A DNA stretch of 64,000 nt from Bacteroidota bacterium (GCA_023460855.1 JAEWOS010000006.1:150607-214606); one strand, 5' to 3'. Positions 49,290 to 58,065 are shown, counted from the stretch's first letter. Notes: generated by a model not told the origin, from the letters alone. Translations and numbers: made by a program.

Positions 49290-49781
49290 ATGGACGAAAA
49301 ATATACGGTTCCGACACAAACACGGATCGGACATGTGCATCTGAAAGTAGCAGATCTGGAACGTGCTTTAAAATTTTACCGCGATCTTCTCGGTTTTGAA
49401 CTTATGCAGATGTACGGAGATCAGGCTGCTTTTATTTCTGCAGGCGGTTATCACCATCATATCGGTTTAAACACCTGGCACAGCAAAGGAATGCCTCCAG
49501 CACCTGTACGCAGCGTCGGACTCTATCACACCGCGATCGTTTATCCAACCCGCAAAGATCTTGCAGAAATTGTGTCGCGACTTTTTGCTGCCAATTATCC
49601 GCTGACCGGAGCAAGTGATCACGGCGTTTCCGAAGCAATTTATCTGAACGATCCCGATGGAAATGGTGTAGAACTGTATTGGGACCGACCGCGTGGTTTA
49701 TGGCCGAAAACTGCGGAAGGTGGCATCAATATGTACACTAAATCGCTGGATTTGAGCGATTTGCTGAATGAACTGGATTAA
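49290..49781 (+). CDS. VOC-superfamily (glyoxalase/dioxygenase-like) protein
   Basis: A 163-residue cytoplasmic protein of the CatE/2,3-dioxygenase-like VOC group. It contains RIGHVHLKVADLERALKFYRDLLGF, SVGLYHTAIVYPTRKDLAEIV and NDPDGNGVELYWDRP; the His of GHVHL, the His of YHTAI and the Glu of VELYW lie where the metal ligands of this family do. A role in aromatic-compound or methylglyoxal handling is suggested only by fold. It is not in an operon; the frame ends before a repeat-like intergenic stretch. Confidence 0.88.
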   Translation: MDEKYTVPTQTRIGHVHLKVADLERALKFYRDLLGFELMQMYGDQAAFISAGGYHHHIGLNTWHSKGMPPAPVRSVGLYHTAIVYPTRKDLAEIVSRLFAANYPLTGASDHGVSEAIYLNDPDGNGVELYWDRPRGLWPKTAEGGINMYTKSLDLSDLLNELD

Positions 49782-49802
49782 TTCTCAATTCTCCGGCTTC
49801 TT

Positions 49803-49965
49803 GTGCACAAAAATAACAGAGCACGTTTTTTTAGTAAAATTCGGTCAAAGTCAGGAAGCTATGCGTCTCGGAAGAAAATGCGCAGCGGCCTGTACTGTTC
49901 TTTTGGCCTGTACCAAAGAACCAAAAGTTCAAGACCTGGATTTGTTTTGCTAAAATTAAAATTTC
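49803..49965 (+). repeat. Probable dispersed-repeat remnant with inverted arms
   Basis: The segment contains GTTCTTTTGG-CCTGTA-CCAAAGAAC (49897-49921, a hairpin with one bulge) followed by CCAAAAGTTCAAGACC and TTTGTTTTGCTAAAATTAAAA. The short open frames here (49768-49953, 49803-50018) are not genes. This kind of CAAAAG/AACCAAAAGTTC word looks like a recurrent Bacteroidota intergenic repeat, from memory only. Confidence 0.35.
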
Positions 49966-50065
49966 TTAACGCAAACAACCCCGAAGTCGTATGTTGGATG
50001 GGGACCGGCGTTAATTAACAGCTATGGCTTTGCAACAGCATCAATTTTGCTCTGGTTTCCATGAT

Positions 50066-50908
50066 ATGAAAGAAAAAATTCTGAAAATTGCACAAAATGA
50101 TCCGCGGATCAGAGCTGTTTTGCTGAACGGTTCACGCGCGAATCCGAATGTGAAACCGGACCCGTATCAGGATTATGACATCATGTGGATTGTAGAAGAT
50201 CTGCCCTCATTTCTGGACGACAGATCGTGGTTGTCTGTGTTCGGAAAGCCGTTTCTGCAACAGTTTCCGGACGATACTGCAATCGGAATAGCTGCACCAA
50301 AACTGAAGGAAAAGGTTTCGTACACCATACTGACGATTTTTGAAGATGGTAAAAGGCTCGATCTGACCCTGTTTCCTAAGGAAAAGTTTGACACCCATTT
50401 TGAGCAGGACAGCCTGACGAAAGTATGGCTTGATAAAGATGAACTTTTCGCTGATATTGCCGACAGCAGCGATCAGGATTATCATATTCCGAAACCGGAC
50501 CAACAGCAGTTTGATGAAGTTTCGAATGAATTCTGGTGGACGATTACGTATGCAGCAAAAGGACTCCGAAGAAATGAACTGATTTATGCCAAAGATATGC
50601 TGGAAACAGTGGTGAGGCCAATATTTTACAGAATGTTCAGCTGGAATATCGCGTATGAAAACCAATTCAGTGTGAACATTGGAAAATCGGGGAAGTTTGC
50701 ACGAAATTACTTAGATCCGGCACTGCATGAAAAAATTTTGAACACCTACAGTGGTGCCGATCCGGAAAATAATTGGAAAGCGCTCTTCCTGATGGCCGAC
50801 ATTTTTAAACACGAGCAGCTGAAACTTGCGAAAAGGCTGGATTTCTCTGTGAACAGGCAAGAGGCCGAAAATTCATTGACGATTCTGCAGCAGTTTTATC
50901 GCAATTAA
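50066..50908 (+). CDS. Aminoglycoside 6-adenylyltransferase (ANT(6)-like)
   Basis: About 280 residues from the ATG at 50066 (an in-frame ATG at 50024 is an alternative; it adds 14 residues without clear homology). The nucleotidyltransferase motif is LLNGSRANPNV (22-26) and DYDI (36-39), with a conserved FPDDTAIG region. ANT(6) enzymes adenylylate streptomycin at the 6 position. The C-terminal helical domain contains the RRNELIYAKDMLETVVRP stretch. It stands alone next to a repeat-like sequence. Activity toward streptomycin is likely from family but unproven. Confidence 0.87.
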   Translation: MKEKILKIAQNDPRIRAVLLNGSRANPNVKPDPYQDYDIMWIVEDLPSFLDDRSWLSVFGKPFLQQFPDDTAIGIAAPKLKEKVSYTILTIFEDGKRLDLTLFPKEKFDTHFEQDSLTKVWLDKDELFADIADSSDQDYHIPKPDQQQFDEVSNEFWWTITYAAKGLRRNELIYAKDMLETVVRPIFYRMFSWNIAYENQFSVNIGKSGKFARNYLDPALHEKILNTYSGADPENNWKALFLMADIFKHEQLKLAKRLDFSVNRQEAENSLTILQQFYRN

Positions 50909-51103
50909 TCCGGTTCAAATAATACAGGTATGACCAGCGGGGCATTCAGAAAAGAAAATCATGCTATAAAAACCATATTTGTTTTTCATTAAAAAACGGA
51001 CTGTCATAGTTTAGCATCAATACGATCTCTGTTTGGATTTTAATTAGTTAAGCCGGTTTTTGTTTGGTCGCAAAGCAAACGAATTTCCGCAAACCGATGA
51101 TCT

Positions 51104-52480
51104 TTACCAGTTTCGGTCCACCATAAAAACGATCTGTGCTATGGCAACGGCGCCGAGGTTGAGTTCGCGGCGGTTTACTTTATCGAAGGTGTCGTTTGCG
51201 GTGTGGTGGATTTCGAAATAGCGCTGCATATCGGGAACGAGTTCGGCAAGCGGAACTCCGAGTCTCTTTAGCGGAAGAATATCCTGGGCCGCACTCTGCT
51301 GTGTGAAATCGTAGACGCCGTACGGCAGGAAATAATTTTTCCAGGCAAAAACAAGACGCCTTCTTTCGGGAATCATATCGAGAGAAATTCCGCGCGGCGA
51401 ATAACCGCCCGCATCGCTTTCAATAGCAAAAATATGTCTCTCGCCGGCTTTCTTTGCCTGTGCTGCATAGGTTTCGCCACCGGTAACGCCGTTTTCCTCA
51501 TTCGCAAAAAGCACGAACCTGATTGTATGCCGCGGCTCGTAGTTCAGGGCTTTAAACGCGCGCAAAACTTCGAGAACCTGAACAACTCCGGCTCCATTGT
51601 CGTGCGCACCTTCCGAAATATCCCAGGTGTCGAGATGCGCACCAACCACGATGATTTTTTGATCTTTACCCGGAATTTCGGCAATAACATTGTGGTTCAC
51701 GGCTTCACCTTTCGTGGTAGTTGTTGTGTTGATTTTCGCCGTTACCGTCTGCGATTTCAGCAGATTTTCGAGTTCGTCTGCAGCTTTTGCGCTGATCGTA
51801 AGAGCCGGAATTTTATTTTTGTCGAGCTCGTCATAATACATGCTTCCGGTGTGCGGAACATCATCGAATCCTGATGTTGCAGCTCTTGTCAGTACGGCTT
51901 TTGCGCCTTTTCTGGAAGCCGAGGATGGAGTAGACCAGCGGTATTTTCCGGCTTCAGCGTATGCGTCTCCGGGATTTACCAGTGTCTGGTCGAACGCATA
52001 ATTGAAAAATACAATCTTGTCCTTTACTTCGCTGTTCTTAAGTTTATTGAATTCTGCAAGATCTTTTGCGAGCAGAATTTCGCCGGTGAGATCTTTGCCG
52101 CCGGTTCCTTCTGAACCTCCGAGCGCAAGCGTCCGTAAAGTGCGCCACGTTCCGTTTGCAGGTTTAATCTGTACGAGTTCTTTTCCACGGCTCCATACCG
52201 GAACTTTTACATCCTGTTTTCTGATGTTTTCGCCGCCGTTCTGCTCAAATTTTCTGATGGCCCAGTCCACCGCTTTATCATAAGCCGGACTCGCACTGAA
52301 ACGCGGACCAATGTCTTTGGTTAGCTGTCGCAGGTTTTCGTAGGCGTTGCTGTTCAGTAGTATTTCATCGGAAATTCTTTTGAATTCCGCAGGATAATCG
52401 AATTTTGCCTGTACCGGTCTTTTTTGGGCATAAAAAATTCCGCTCCATAAGAGCGGAATGATATACAGCAGGGTTTTCAT
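51104..52480 (-). CDS. M28 family secreted metallopeptidase
   Basis: A 458-residue secreted peptidase (signal peptide to about WSGIFYAQK). The N-terminal PA-like insert is at about 90-260, and the zinc centre has VVGAHLDTWDISEGAHDNGAG (His and bridging Asp), RFVLFANEENGVTGGE (catalytic Glu pair) and FAIESDAGGYSP (Asp). The C-terminal His lies in the YFEIHHTANDTFD loop. This ligand order is that of the carboxypeptidase Q/PGCP branch of M28. It is convergent with the ANT(6) gene and the lone gene on its transcript. Confidence 0.92.
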   Translation of the reverse strand: MKTLLYIIPLLWSGIFYAQKRPVQAKFDYPAEFKRISDEILLNSNAYENLRQLTKDIGPRFSASPAYDKAVDWAIRKFEQNGGENIRKQDVKVPVWSRGKELVQIKPANGTWRTLRTLALGGSEGTGGKDLTGEILLAKDLAEFNKLKNSEVKDKIVFFNYAFDQTLVNPGDAYAEAGKYRWSTPSSASRKGAKAVLTRAATSGFDDVPHTGSMYYDELDKNKIPALTISAKAADELENLLKSQTVTAKINTTTTTKGEAVNHNVIAEIPGKDQKIIVVGAHLDTWDISEGAHDNGAGVVQVLEVLRAFKALNYEPRHTIRFVLFANEENGVTGGETYAAQAKKAGERHIFAIESDAGGYSPRGISLDMIPERRRLVFAWKNYFLPYGVYDFTQQSAAQDILPLKRLGVPLAELVPDMQRYFEIHHTANDTFDKVNRRELNLGAVAIAQIVFMVDRNW

Positions 52481-52517
52481 TATTCCTCTTACTTTATAAA
52501 GGCTAAAAATAAGGAAA

Positions 52518-53759
52518 TTATTTCATATCGTACATCAGCAAAGCTGTGATGAGCTTTGGTTCAATATACGTGCATTTCGGCGGCATACTGATTTTGTTGT
52601 CCGAAATTTTGATGATCTCACTGAAACTCACCGGATAAATCCCGAATCCGATAACGCCTTCACCCTGGTCGATTTTTTCTTTCAGTTTCATAATACCGTC
52701 AACGCTGGATGTTCCCTTAACATATTTAATGTCTTCTGAACTGTCCGTGTTTTCCATTCCCAGAATATCTTTCAGAATCAATTTATCAAAAAGATGATGA
52801 TCAAGATGATCCAGCGAAACGTCGTTGCTGCGCAAATGATGCTTTACGTGCAAAGAGTAGAATTGACCGTCCAGATACATACTCATATGGAATTTTTTGC
52901 TCGGAAAATACGGCGTTTCTCCTTTGGTATGGATTTCAAAAGAATCCTCGAGTTTTTTCAGGAAATCTTCTTTGGAAAGTCCGCCCAGGTCCGTCAGATA
53001 TCTGTTGAAATCATGAATTTTAATCGACTGGTTTGAAACCGCAAATGCGTAAATGTAATTGTAAGGTTCCGTTCCTGTGTGTTTCTTGTTTTTCTCCTTC
53101 TGATTTTTCGCGTTGAGCGCGGTGGAACCAACACGGTGATGTCCATCAGCGATATAAAACGCTTCTACCTGATCCAGCACTTCCTTGAACTGCTGCATCT
53201 TCAGGCGGTTGTCGATGCGCCATATTTTATGAACGATTCCTTTGCTGTCGGTTACTTTTACAATCGGAACATTTTTTTCTTCATGGCTCATCAGCAGTTC
53301 CACTTTGGAATTTGCCGGATAAGTGAGCAAAACCGGTTCTGCCTGAACATTTATTTTTTCCAGATACTGCGCCAGCTTTTCCTTTTTCTGCGGAATGGTG
53401 CTCTCATGCCTTTTTATTTTTCCGCTCCAGAAATCTTCCACATGAACCAAACCAAGCAATCCGCGGAACACCGTTTTATTCGGATAGAACTGCTCGTAAA
53501 GGTAGTAGGAAGAATTATCCTGAATAAGCACATTCTGATCTACGAGTTCCTCATAATTGGTGCGCACTTTCCGCAAATTTCTTTCGACATCTTTGGATTT
53601 GCTCAACAGGTAGGGTTTGATCATATGTACATACGAAGATTCATCCTGCGCCTTTTCCAGAATTTCATCATGGGTATAATTGTCCAGAGGATGCGTCGGA
53701 AATTTATCGAGGTAATCTTCATTCGGTCTTATGCCGCGAAACGGTTTGAATACAGGCAT
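52518..53759 (-). CDS. DUF1015 domain protein
   Basis: A 413-residue cytoplasmic protein that opens with VFKPFRGIRPNEDY and carries the family words AFYIADGHHRVGSTALN (a His/Arg-rich motif) and SSVDGIMKLKEKIDQGEGVIGFGIYPVS. The DUF1015 fold resembles ParB/Srx-like nucleotidyl-handling domains, and the protein is often linked with serine metabolism by gene position. It starts 17 bp after serA on the same strand. Function is unproven; a kinase for free serine, as reported for SerK in archaea, is one possibility. Confidence 0.85.
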   Translation of the reverse strand: MPVFKPFRGIRPNEDYLDKFPTHPLDNYTHDEILEKAQDESSYVHMIKPYLLSKSKDVERNLRKVRTNYEELVDQNVLIQDNSSYYLYEQFYPNKTVFRGLLGLVHVEDFWSGKIKRHESTIPQKKEKLAQYLEKINVQAEPVLLTYPANSKVELLMSHEEKNVPIVKVTDSKGIVHKIWRIDNRLKMQQFKEVLDQVEAFYIADGHHRVGSTALNAKNQKEKNKKHTGTEPYNYIYAFAVSNQSIKIHDFNRYLTDLGGLSKEDFLKKLEDSFEIHTKGETPYFPSKKFHMSMYLDGQFYSLHVKHHLRSNDVSLDHLDHHLFDKLILKDILGMENTDSSEDIKYVKGTSSVDGIMKLKEKIDQGEGVIGFGIYPVSFSEIIKISDNKISMPPKCTYIEPKLITALLMYDMK

Positions 53760-53776
53760 TTGTGTTTTTTTGTGTA

Positions 53777-54736
53777 TTAATTGCTATTCATGATGCTGAT
53801 GATCTGCTCAGCAAGCTCGGTGCCGATTTTACTCTGCGCATCCACGGTGCTACCTCCCAAATGCGGAGAAAGTGAAAGGGCAGGGTTCATCAGTAACGGA
53901 AGTTCGGGAGTCGGTTCGTTTTCAAAAACATCGAGGGCAGCACCGGCAACTTTCCCATTTTCTATAAATTCCAGCAGTGCCACTTCATCCAGAACACCAC
54001 CTCTTGCAGTATTCACGATGTAGATGCCGTCTTTCATCATTTCGAACTGTGGGCGGCCAATTATATATTCGTCGGTTTTTGGCGTGTTGATTGTAAGGAA
54101 GTCCAGGTCTTTCAGGAATTCCTGCATATCATTTGTGGAAGTGATATCAAAATCAATTGATTTTCCGTCGAAGAAATTCAGTGAAACTGTTTCTGTTCTC
54201 GGTTTTCTGGTGCAGACTTTTACATTCATGCCTAACGAGATTCCGATTTTCACAGCTTCTTTTCCAATACCTCCGAATCCGATTACGCCCAGGTTTTTAC
54301 CTTCGAGCTCAATTCCTTTTGAATAGGATTTTTTCAATTCGTTGAATTTGCTTTCGCCTTCAAGCGGCATGGTTCTGTTTGCATCATGCAGAAATCTCGC
54401 CAGCGAAAAGAAATGTGCGAATACCATTTCTGCCACAGAGCGTGAAGATGCAGACGGAGTGTTGATCACGTGAATTCCTTTATCACGTGCGTATTCCACA
54501 TCGATATTGTCCATTCCGACACCGCCGCGTCCGATAATTTTCAACGTAGGACATGCGTCGATCAGCTCTTTGCGGACTTTCGTTGCACTGCGGACTAAAA
54601 GTACATCCACTTCATTCGTGTTCAGAAATTCTTCAAGATGTTCCTGTGCTATTTTTTGGTCGATGAATTCTATTCCTGCTGCTTCAATCGCTTTTCTTCC
54701 TGCAGGAGAAATTCCGTCGTTTGCTAAAACTTTCAT
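53777..54736 (-). CDS. serA: D-3-phosphoglycerate dehydrogenase (D-2-hydroxyacid dehydrogenase)
   Basis: A 319-residue NAD-dependent enzyme for the first step of serine synthesis (3-phosphoglycerate to 3-phosphohydroxypyruvate). The NAD loop is VIGFGGIGKEA, with the Arg in NTARGG, the Glu in DVFENEPTP and the His in SPHLGGST. There is no C-terminal ACT domain, so serine feedback is probably absent or different. The start is the ATG at 54736 (an upstream ATG at 54775 gives a non-homologous extension). It lies between serC and DUF1015, with a terminator-like hairpin in the serC-serA gap. Confidence 0.93.
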   Translation of the reverse strand: MKVLANDGISPAGRKAIEAAGIEFIDQKIAQEHLEEFLNTNEVDVLLVRSATKVRKELIDACPTLKIIGRGGVGMDNIDVEYARDKGIHVINTPSASSRSVAEMVFAHFFSLARFLHDANRTMPLEGESKFNELKKSYSKGIELEGKNLGVIGFGGIGKEAVKIGISLGMNVKVCTRKPRTETVSLNFFDGKSIDFDITSTNDMQEFLKDLDFLTINTPKTDEYIIGRPQFEMMKDGIYIVNTARGGVLDEVALLEFIENGKVAGAALDVFENEPTPELPLLMNPALSLSPHLGGSTVDAQSKIGTELAEQIISIMNSN

Positions 54737-54760
54737 GATTTTTATTTTACGGTTGATCAG

Positions 54761-54798
54761 AAAAAATTCAGGCAACAGTATAACAAATTGCTGCCTGA
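54761..54798 (-). terminator. Terminator-like hairpin between serC and serA
   Basis: TCAGGCA...TGCCTGA (7 bp plus a mismatched extension) is followed by TTTTTT on the minus strand. It lies in the 75-bp gap after serC, so it may end or attenuate serC transcripts before serA. Confidence 0.55.
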
Positions 54799-54811
54799 TT
54801 TGTGTGATGAT

Positions 54812-55876
54812 TTATTTTGAAAAATTCTGCATCAGATCCACCAAAACCTGTACGCTTTCAATCGGGGATGCATTGTAAATACTCGCTCTGTAACCTCCAA
54901 GGCTTCTGTGACCGTTCAGTCCGTTAATTCCGGCACCTTTCCAGGCAGCATCGAATTCATCTTTTCTGCTTTCGTCAAGAAGTTTGAAAGACACATTCAT
55001 CAAAGAGCGGTCTTCTTTTTCGCAGAAAGTTTCAAACAAAGGATTTCTTTCGATTTCATCATAAAGAATTTTTGCTTTTGCTTCGTTTCTTTCCTCTGCT
55101 GCAGCAATTCCGCCGTTTTTCTCCAGATGCTGAAGTGTAAGTAGCGTTGCATACACCGGAAAAACAGGAGGTGTGTTGAACATCGATTCCTTTTTGATGT
55201 GCAGCGAATAATCCAGGTAAGAAGGAATGTCGCGCCCCGTTTTATCCAGGATTTCTTTTTTCACCACAACAAGCGTAACACCTGCAGGACCGATGTTTTT
55301 CTGAGCGCCGGCATAAATCAGGTCAAATTTCGAAAAATCGAGCTGTCGGCTGAAAATATCGGAACTCATGTCGCAAACCATCAGCGTATCCACTTCCGGA
55401 AAGCTCTTCATTTGCGTTCCGTAAATTGTATTGTTGGAGGTGCAGTGGAAATAATCGTATTCAGATCCAACTTGGTAATCTTTCGGAATGAATGAGTAAT
55501 TCTGTTCTTTTGAAGATCCCACAACGTCAACAGTTCCCATTTTTTTTCCTTCTTTAATCGCTCCTGCAGCCCAGGTTCCGGTGTCGAGATAAGCAGCTTT
55601 CCCGTTTTCAGATTTCATCAGGTTGAAAGGAACCATCACAAACTGCAGACTTGCGCCACCTCCAAGGTAAAGTACTTCGTAATCGTCTCCAAGGTTCATG
55701 AGTCTTTTTACAATAGCTCTGGCTTCATCCATTACCGCTACAAAATCTTTACTGCGGTGAGAAATTTCGAGCAGTGAAAGACCGATTCCGTTAAAATCGA
55801 GAATGGCTTCTGCTGATTTCTGAAAAACTTCCTGAGGCAAAATACATGGGCCTGCACTGAAATTGTGTTTTTTCAT
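54812..55876 (-). CDS. serC: Phosphoserine aminotransferase
   Basis: A 354-residue fold-type I PLP enzyme that converts 3-phosphohydroxypyruvate plus glutamate to phosphoserine, the second step of serine synthesis. It opens with HNFSAGPCILP, has GGGASLQFVMVPFNLM, and the PLP-lysine is Lys193 in LIYAGAQKNIGPAG. Other words include SHRSKDFVAVMDEA and HRSLGGYRASIYNA at the C-terminus. It leads the serC-serA-DUF1015 run, though a terminator-like hairpin separates it from serA. Confidence 0.96.
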   Translation of the reverse strand: MKKHNFSAGPCILPQEVFQKSAEAILDFNGIGLSLLEISHRSKDFVAVMDEARAIVKRLMNLGDDYEVLYLGGGASLQFVMVPFNLMKSENGKAAYLDTGTWAAGAIKEGKKMGTVDVVGSSKEQNYSFIPKDYQVGSEYDYFHCTSNNTIYGTQMKSFPEVDTLMVCDMSSDIFSRQLDFSKFDLIYAGAQKNIGPAGVTLVVVKKEILDKTGRDIPSYLDYSLHIKKESMFNTPPVFPVYATLLTLQHLEKNGGIAAAEERNEAKAKILYDEIERNPLFETFCEKEDRSLMNVSFKLLDESRKDEFDAAWKGAGINGLNGHRSLGGYRASIYNASPIESVQVLVDLMQNFSK

Positions 55877-55910
55877 TTTAATAATATTAATTTGGTTTGG
55901 TTATATAAGA

Positions 55911-55937
55911 AAAAGCGCCTCACAAAACGGGAGGCGC
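55911..55937 (-). terminator. Terminator of the ferredoxin gene
   Basis: GCGCCTC-CCGTTTTGT-GAGGCGC stem with TTTT on the minus strand, a few bases past the ferredoxin stop. Confidence 0.7.
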
Positions 55938-55942
55938 GAAGT

Positions 55943-56293
55943 TTATTCATTATGCAGAAACGCCTTTTTCGCCAGAAGGCTTTCTTCGCTTTCCACATGA
56001 TCTTCATCAGGTACACAGCAATCAACAGGGCAAACAGCCGCACACTGCGGTTCCTCGTGAAAGCCTTTACATTCGGTACATTTATCGGAAACAATAAAAT
56101 AAATATCGTCGCTTACGGGTTCATTAGGAGCATCTGCATTTACCGTAAGACCTGATTTCAGGGTCACGGTTCCGGCCAGTGCAGTTCCTTCGGAGGCTTT
56201 CCAGTCTACAGCGCCTTCATAAATCGCTGTATTCGGGCATTCCGGTTCGCAGGCACCACAGTTGATACATTCATCCGTTATCTTAATCGCCAT
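55943..56293 (-). CDS. 2[4Fe-4S] ferredoxin
   Basis: A 116-residue cytoplasmic ferredoxin. The first cluster site is CINCGACEPECPNT (Cys residues at 11, 14, 17, 21) and the second site is CTECKGFHEEPQCAAVCPVDCC, with an eight-residue insert as in YfhL/FdxA-type proteins. The middle segment (residues 24-70) is extended and Ala/Val-rich. It passes single electrons to low-potential enzymes; the partner is not known. It is divergent from the acyl-CoA reductase and upstream of serC by its own transcription unit. Confidence 0.95.
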   Translation of the reverse strand: MAIKITDECINCGACEPECPNTAIYEGAVDWKASEGTALAGTVTLKSGLTVNADAPNEPVSDDIYFIVSDKCTECKGFHEEPQCAAVCPVDCCVPDEDHVESEESLLAKKAFLHNE

Positions 56294-56310
56294 TGCTAAC
56301 TTTTAATTTT

Positions 56311-56318
56311 TAAATTTG
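56311..56318 (+). promoter_or_regulatory. -7 box of the acyl-CoA reductase gene
   Basis: TAAATTTG matches TAnnTTTG. It lies 39 bases before the ATG at 56358 and shows that the in-frame TTG at 56316 is not the start. Confidence 0.5.
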
Positions 56319-56357
56319 TGCAAAATTACTAAAATTCCGCCAATTTATAAAGTCTCA

Positions 56358-57392
56358 ATGCGTATCAGTGAACAAATATCAGGTCTTGTAAAACTTGGAG
56401 AAATGATGAATGATTTTGTGAATAATGCAGATGAAAAATCCGGTTCAGAGACCGAAGAGCTGACGCAGATTCTGGAGAAATCGAAGACGGAAAATTCATG
56501 GTTTACAATCGAAAGCCAGCGATTCGCACTCAAGCAGTGGAGCAGCATTCTCACACAACAAAATATTGAGACGTGGCTCAGCAATTACCGTACTTCCGGA
56601 CAGCCGAAAAGAGTAGGGCTGATTCTGGCAGGAAACATTCCGATGGTAGGTTTTCACGATGTTATTTCCGTGGTGCTGAGTGGAAATATACCGCTGATTA
56701 AGCTTTCTTCCAAGGACAGACATCTGATTCCTTTTCTGCTGAAAAAATGGAATGATTTTTCAGACGGAAATGTGCCTTATGAAATCGTAGACAAACTCGA
56801 AGAATTTGACGCCGTAATTGCGACAGGAAGTAATAACACGGCGAAATATCTTGAATTCTATTTCAAAGACAGCCTCAGCATTATTAGGAAAAACAGAACT
56901 TCGGTCGCTGTTTTGAAAGGTGATGAGACCGATGAGCAACTACAGCTTCTCGCAGAAGATATTTTCAGATATTTTGGTCTTGGCTGCAGAAACGTAACGC
57001 GGCTTTTCATTCCGAAAGATATGAAACTGGACCGCCTGTTCGAGAATTTCATGAATTTTTCAGAAGTCATTAATCACAATGCTTACGCGAATAATTACGA
57101 CTACAATAAGGCGATTTATCTGCTGAATCAGGAGAAGTTCTGGGATAATAATTTTGTGATGCTGAAGGAAGATGACGGTTTGTTTTCACCGCTTTCTGTT
57201 TTGAATTTCAGCCGGTACGATGATTTGGAAGAAGTGGAAAAATTTCTGGCCGAAAACGAGCAGAATATCCAGTGCGTGGTCGCAAATCCGGAACTTGGAT
57301 TACCGTCTGAGAATTTTGGTGAGGCACAAAATCCCGGACTTTCAACGTATGCGGATAATGTAGATACGATGCGTTTCCTGGAAGTGATTTAG
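56358..57392 (+). CDS. LuxC-type acyl-CoA reductase
   Basis: A 344-residue cytoplasmic protein of the LuxC/acyl-CoA reductase family. Core words are KRVGLILAGNIPMVGFHDVISVVLSGN and AVIATGSNNTAKYLEFYF, and the likely catalytic Cys is in FGLGCRNVTRLFIP. It probably reduces an acyl-CoA or acyl-enzyme to the aldehyde with NADPH, or a related reaction; there is no lux operon here. The start at 56358 follows a TAAATTTG box (56311-56318). A very strong terminator separates it from the DUF6952 gene. Confidence 0.88.
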   Translation: MRISEQISGLVKLGEMMNDFVNNADEKSGSETEELTQILEKSKTENSWFTIESQRFALKQWSSILTQQNIETWLSNYRTSGQPKRVGLILAGNIPMVGFHDVISVVLSGNIPLIKLSSKDRHLIPFLLKKWNDFSDGNVPYEIVDKLEEFDAVIATGSNNTAKYLEFYFKDSLSIIRKNRTSVAVLKGDETDEQLQLLAEDIFRYFGLGCRNVTRLFIPKDMKLDRLFENFMNFSEVINHNAYANNYDYNKAIYLLNQEKFWDNNFVMLKEDDGLFSPLSVLNFSRYDDLEEVEKFLAENEQNIQCVVANPELGLPSENFGEAQNPGLSTYADNVDTMRFLEVI

Positions 57393-57424
57393 CAGGAATT
57401 TATGATGCAGTTTCCGTAAGAATA

Positions 57425-57455
57425 AATTGCGCGGAGCCTTTGGCTCCGCGCAATT
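57425..57455. terminator. 14-bp perfect bidirectional terminator
   Basis: AATTGCGCGGAGCC-TTT-GGCTCCGCGCAATT is a perfect 14-bp inverted repeat with a 3-base loop and T/A flanks, between two convergent genes. It is the most stable hairpin in the window. Confidence 0.8.
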
Positions 57456-57480
57456 CTTTATAACAAAAATTTAGTATTCT

Positions 57481-57732
57481 CTACTGTTTGTCGATGCTTC
57501 CCAGAACTTTCTGCGAAAAAGCATTCAACGCTTCTCTGTCGGACATTCCGTTTTTCACGCTGTTGTGAACTTCCAGGGCACCACAAATATCGGTGATCAT
57601 TTCACCAACCACATTCAGATCTTCTTCGGTTGTTCCGCGGAATTCTGAAAAACTTTCCAGAACTTCCAGTGCTGTTTCCAGCGTTTCCGGCGTGTGGTTC
57701 TGATAAAACTGTCTGATAATTGGAATTTTCAT
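57481..57732 (-). CDS. DUF6952 small protein, third of the peroxiredoxin-thioredoxin group
   Basis: An 83-residue cytoplasmic protein, MKIPIIRQFYQNHTPETLETALEVLESFSE at the start, mainly helical and acidic. The pattern (helix, EDLNVVGEMITDICGALEVHNSV, NAFSQKVLGSIDKQ) matches DUF6952. It has a single Cys (in DICGALE). It starts 5 bp after the thioredoxin stop, so it is part of the same transcript and probably a partner of the thioredoxin or peroxiredoxin. Function is not known. Confidence 0.8.
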   Translation of the reverse strand: MKIPIIRQFYQNHTPETLETALEVLESFSEFRGTTEEDLNVVGEMITDICGALEVHNSVKNGMSDREALNAFSQKVLGSIDKQ

Positions 57733-57737
57733 GTTTC

Positions 57738-58046
57738 TTAATTTAATTCATTAAACAGATTGATCAGGCTTTCCTGCTGGTTGCTCTGAACCTGGTTTAC
57801 CAGTTCTCCGTTTTTGAAGATGGCGAACGTCGGCAGGTTATCCACCGTTGCAAGTTTACGGCTTTCAGGAAGTTTTTCCGCATCTACGTAATAAAACGGA
57901 ATTTCTTCATTTTCAGCCGCCAGTTTCTTGAATTTCGGCTTCATGATTCTGCAGTTTCCGCACCACGTTGCGCCATACTGAACTACAACTTTATCATTAC
58001 TGTTTACTATTTCCTGTAAGGTATCTTCTGTTAACTCAGTGTACAT
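57738..58046 (-). CDS. Thioredoxin-family protein (WCGNC)
   Basis: A 102-residue cytoplasmic thioredoxin. The active site is ATWCGNCRIMKP (Cys29, Cys32), with Asn in the position that is Pro in canonical WCGPC thioredoxins, which should alter its redox potential. The cis-Pro loop is VDNLPTFAIF. It lies between a peroxiredoxin and DUF6952 on one strand, and a terminator separates it from the peroxiredoxin. A role reducing that peroxiredoxin is the simplest inference. Confidence 0.92.
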   Translation of the reverse strand: MYTELTEDTLQEIVNSNDKVVVQYGATWCGNCRIMKPKFKKLAAENEEIPFYYVDAEKLPESRKLATVDNLPTFAIFKNGELVNQVQSNQQESLINLFNELN

Positions 58047-58065
58047 ATTTTTTAAATTTTAAGGT

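Noticed and set aside
49768..50018. Two short overlapping plus-strand frames after the VOC gene
   Set aside because: They overlap each other in different frames, have no promoter, and run across a hairpin repeat; the composition is not protein-like.
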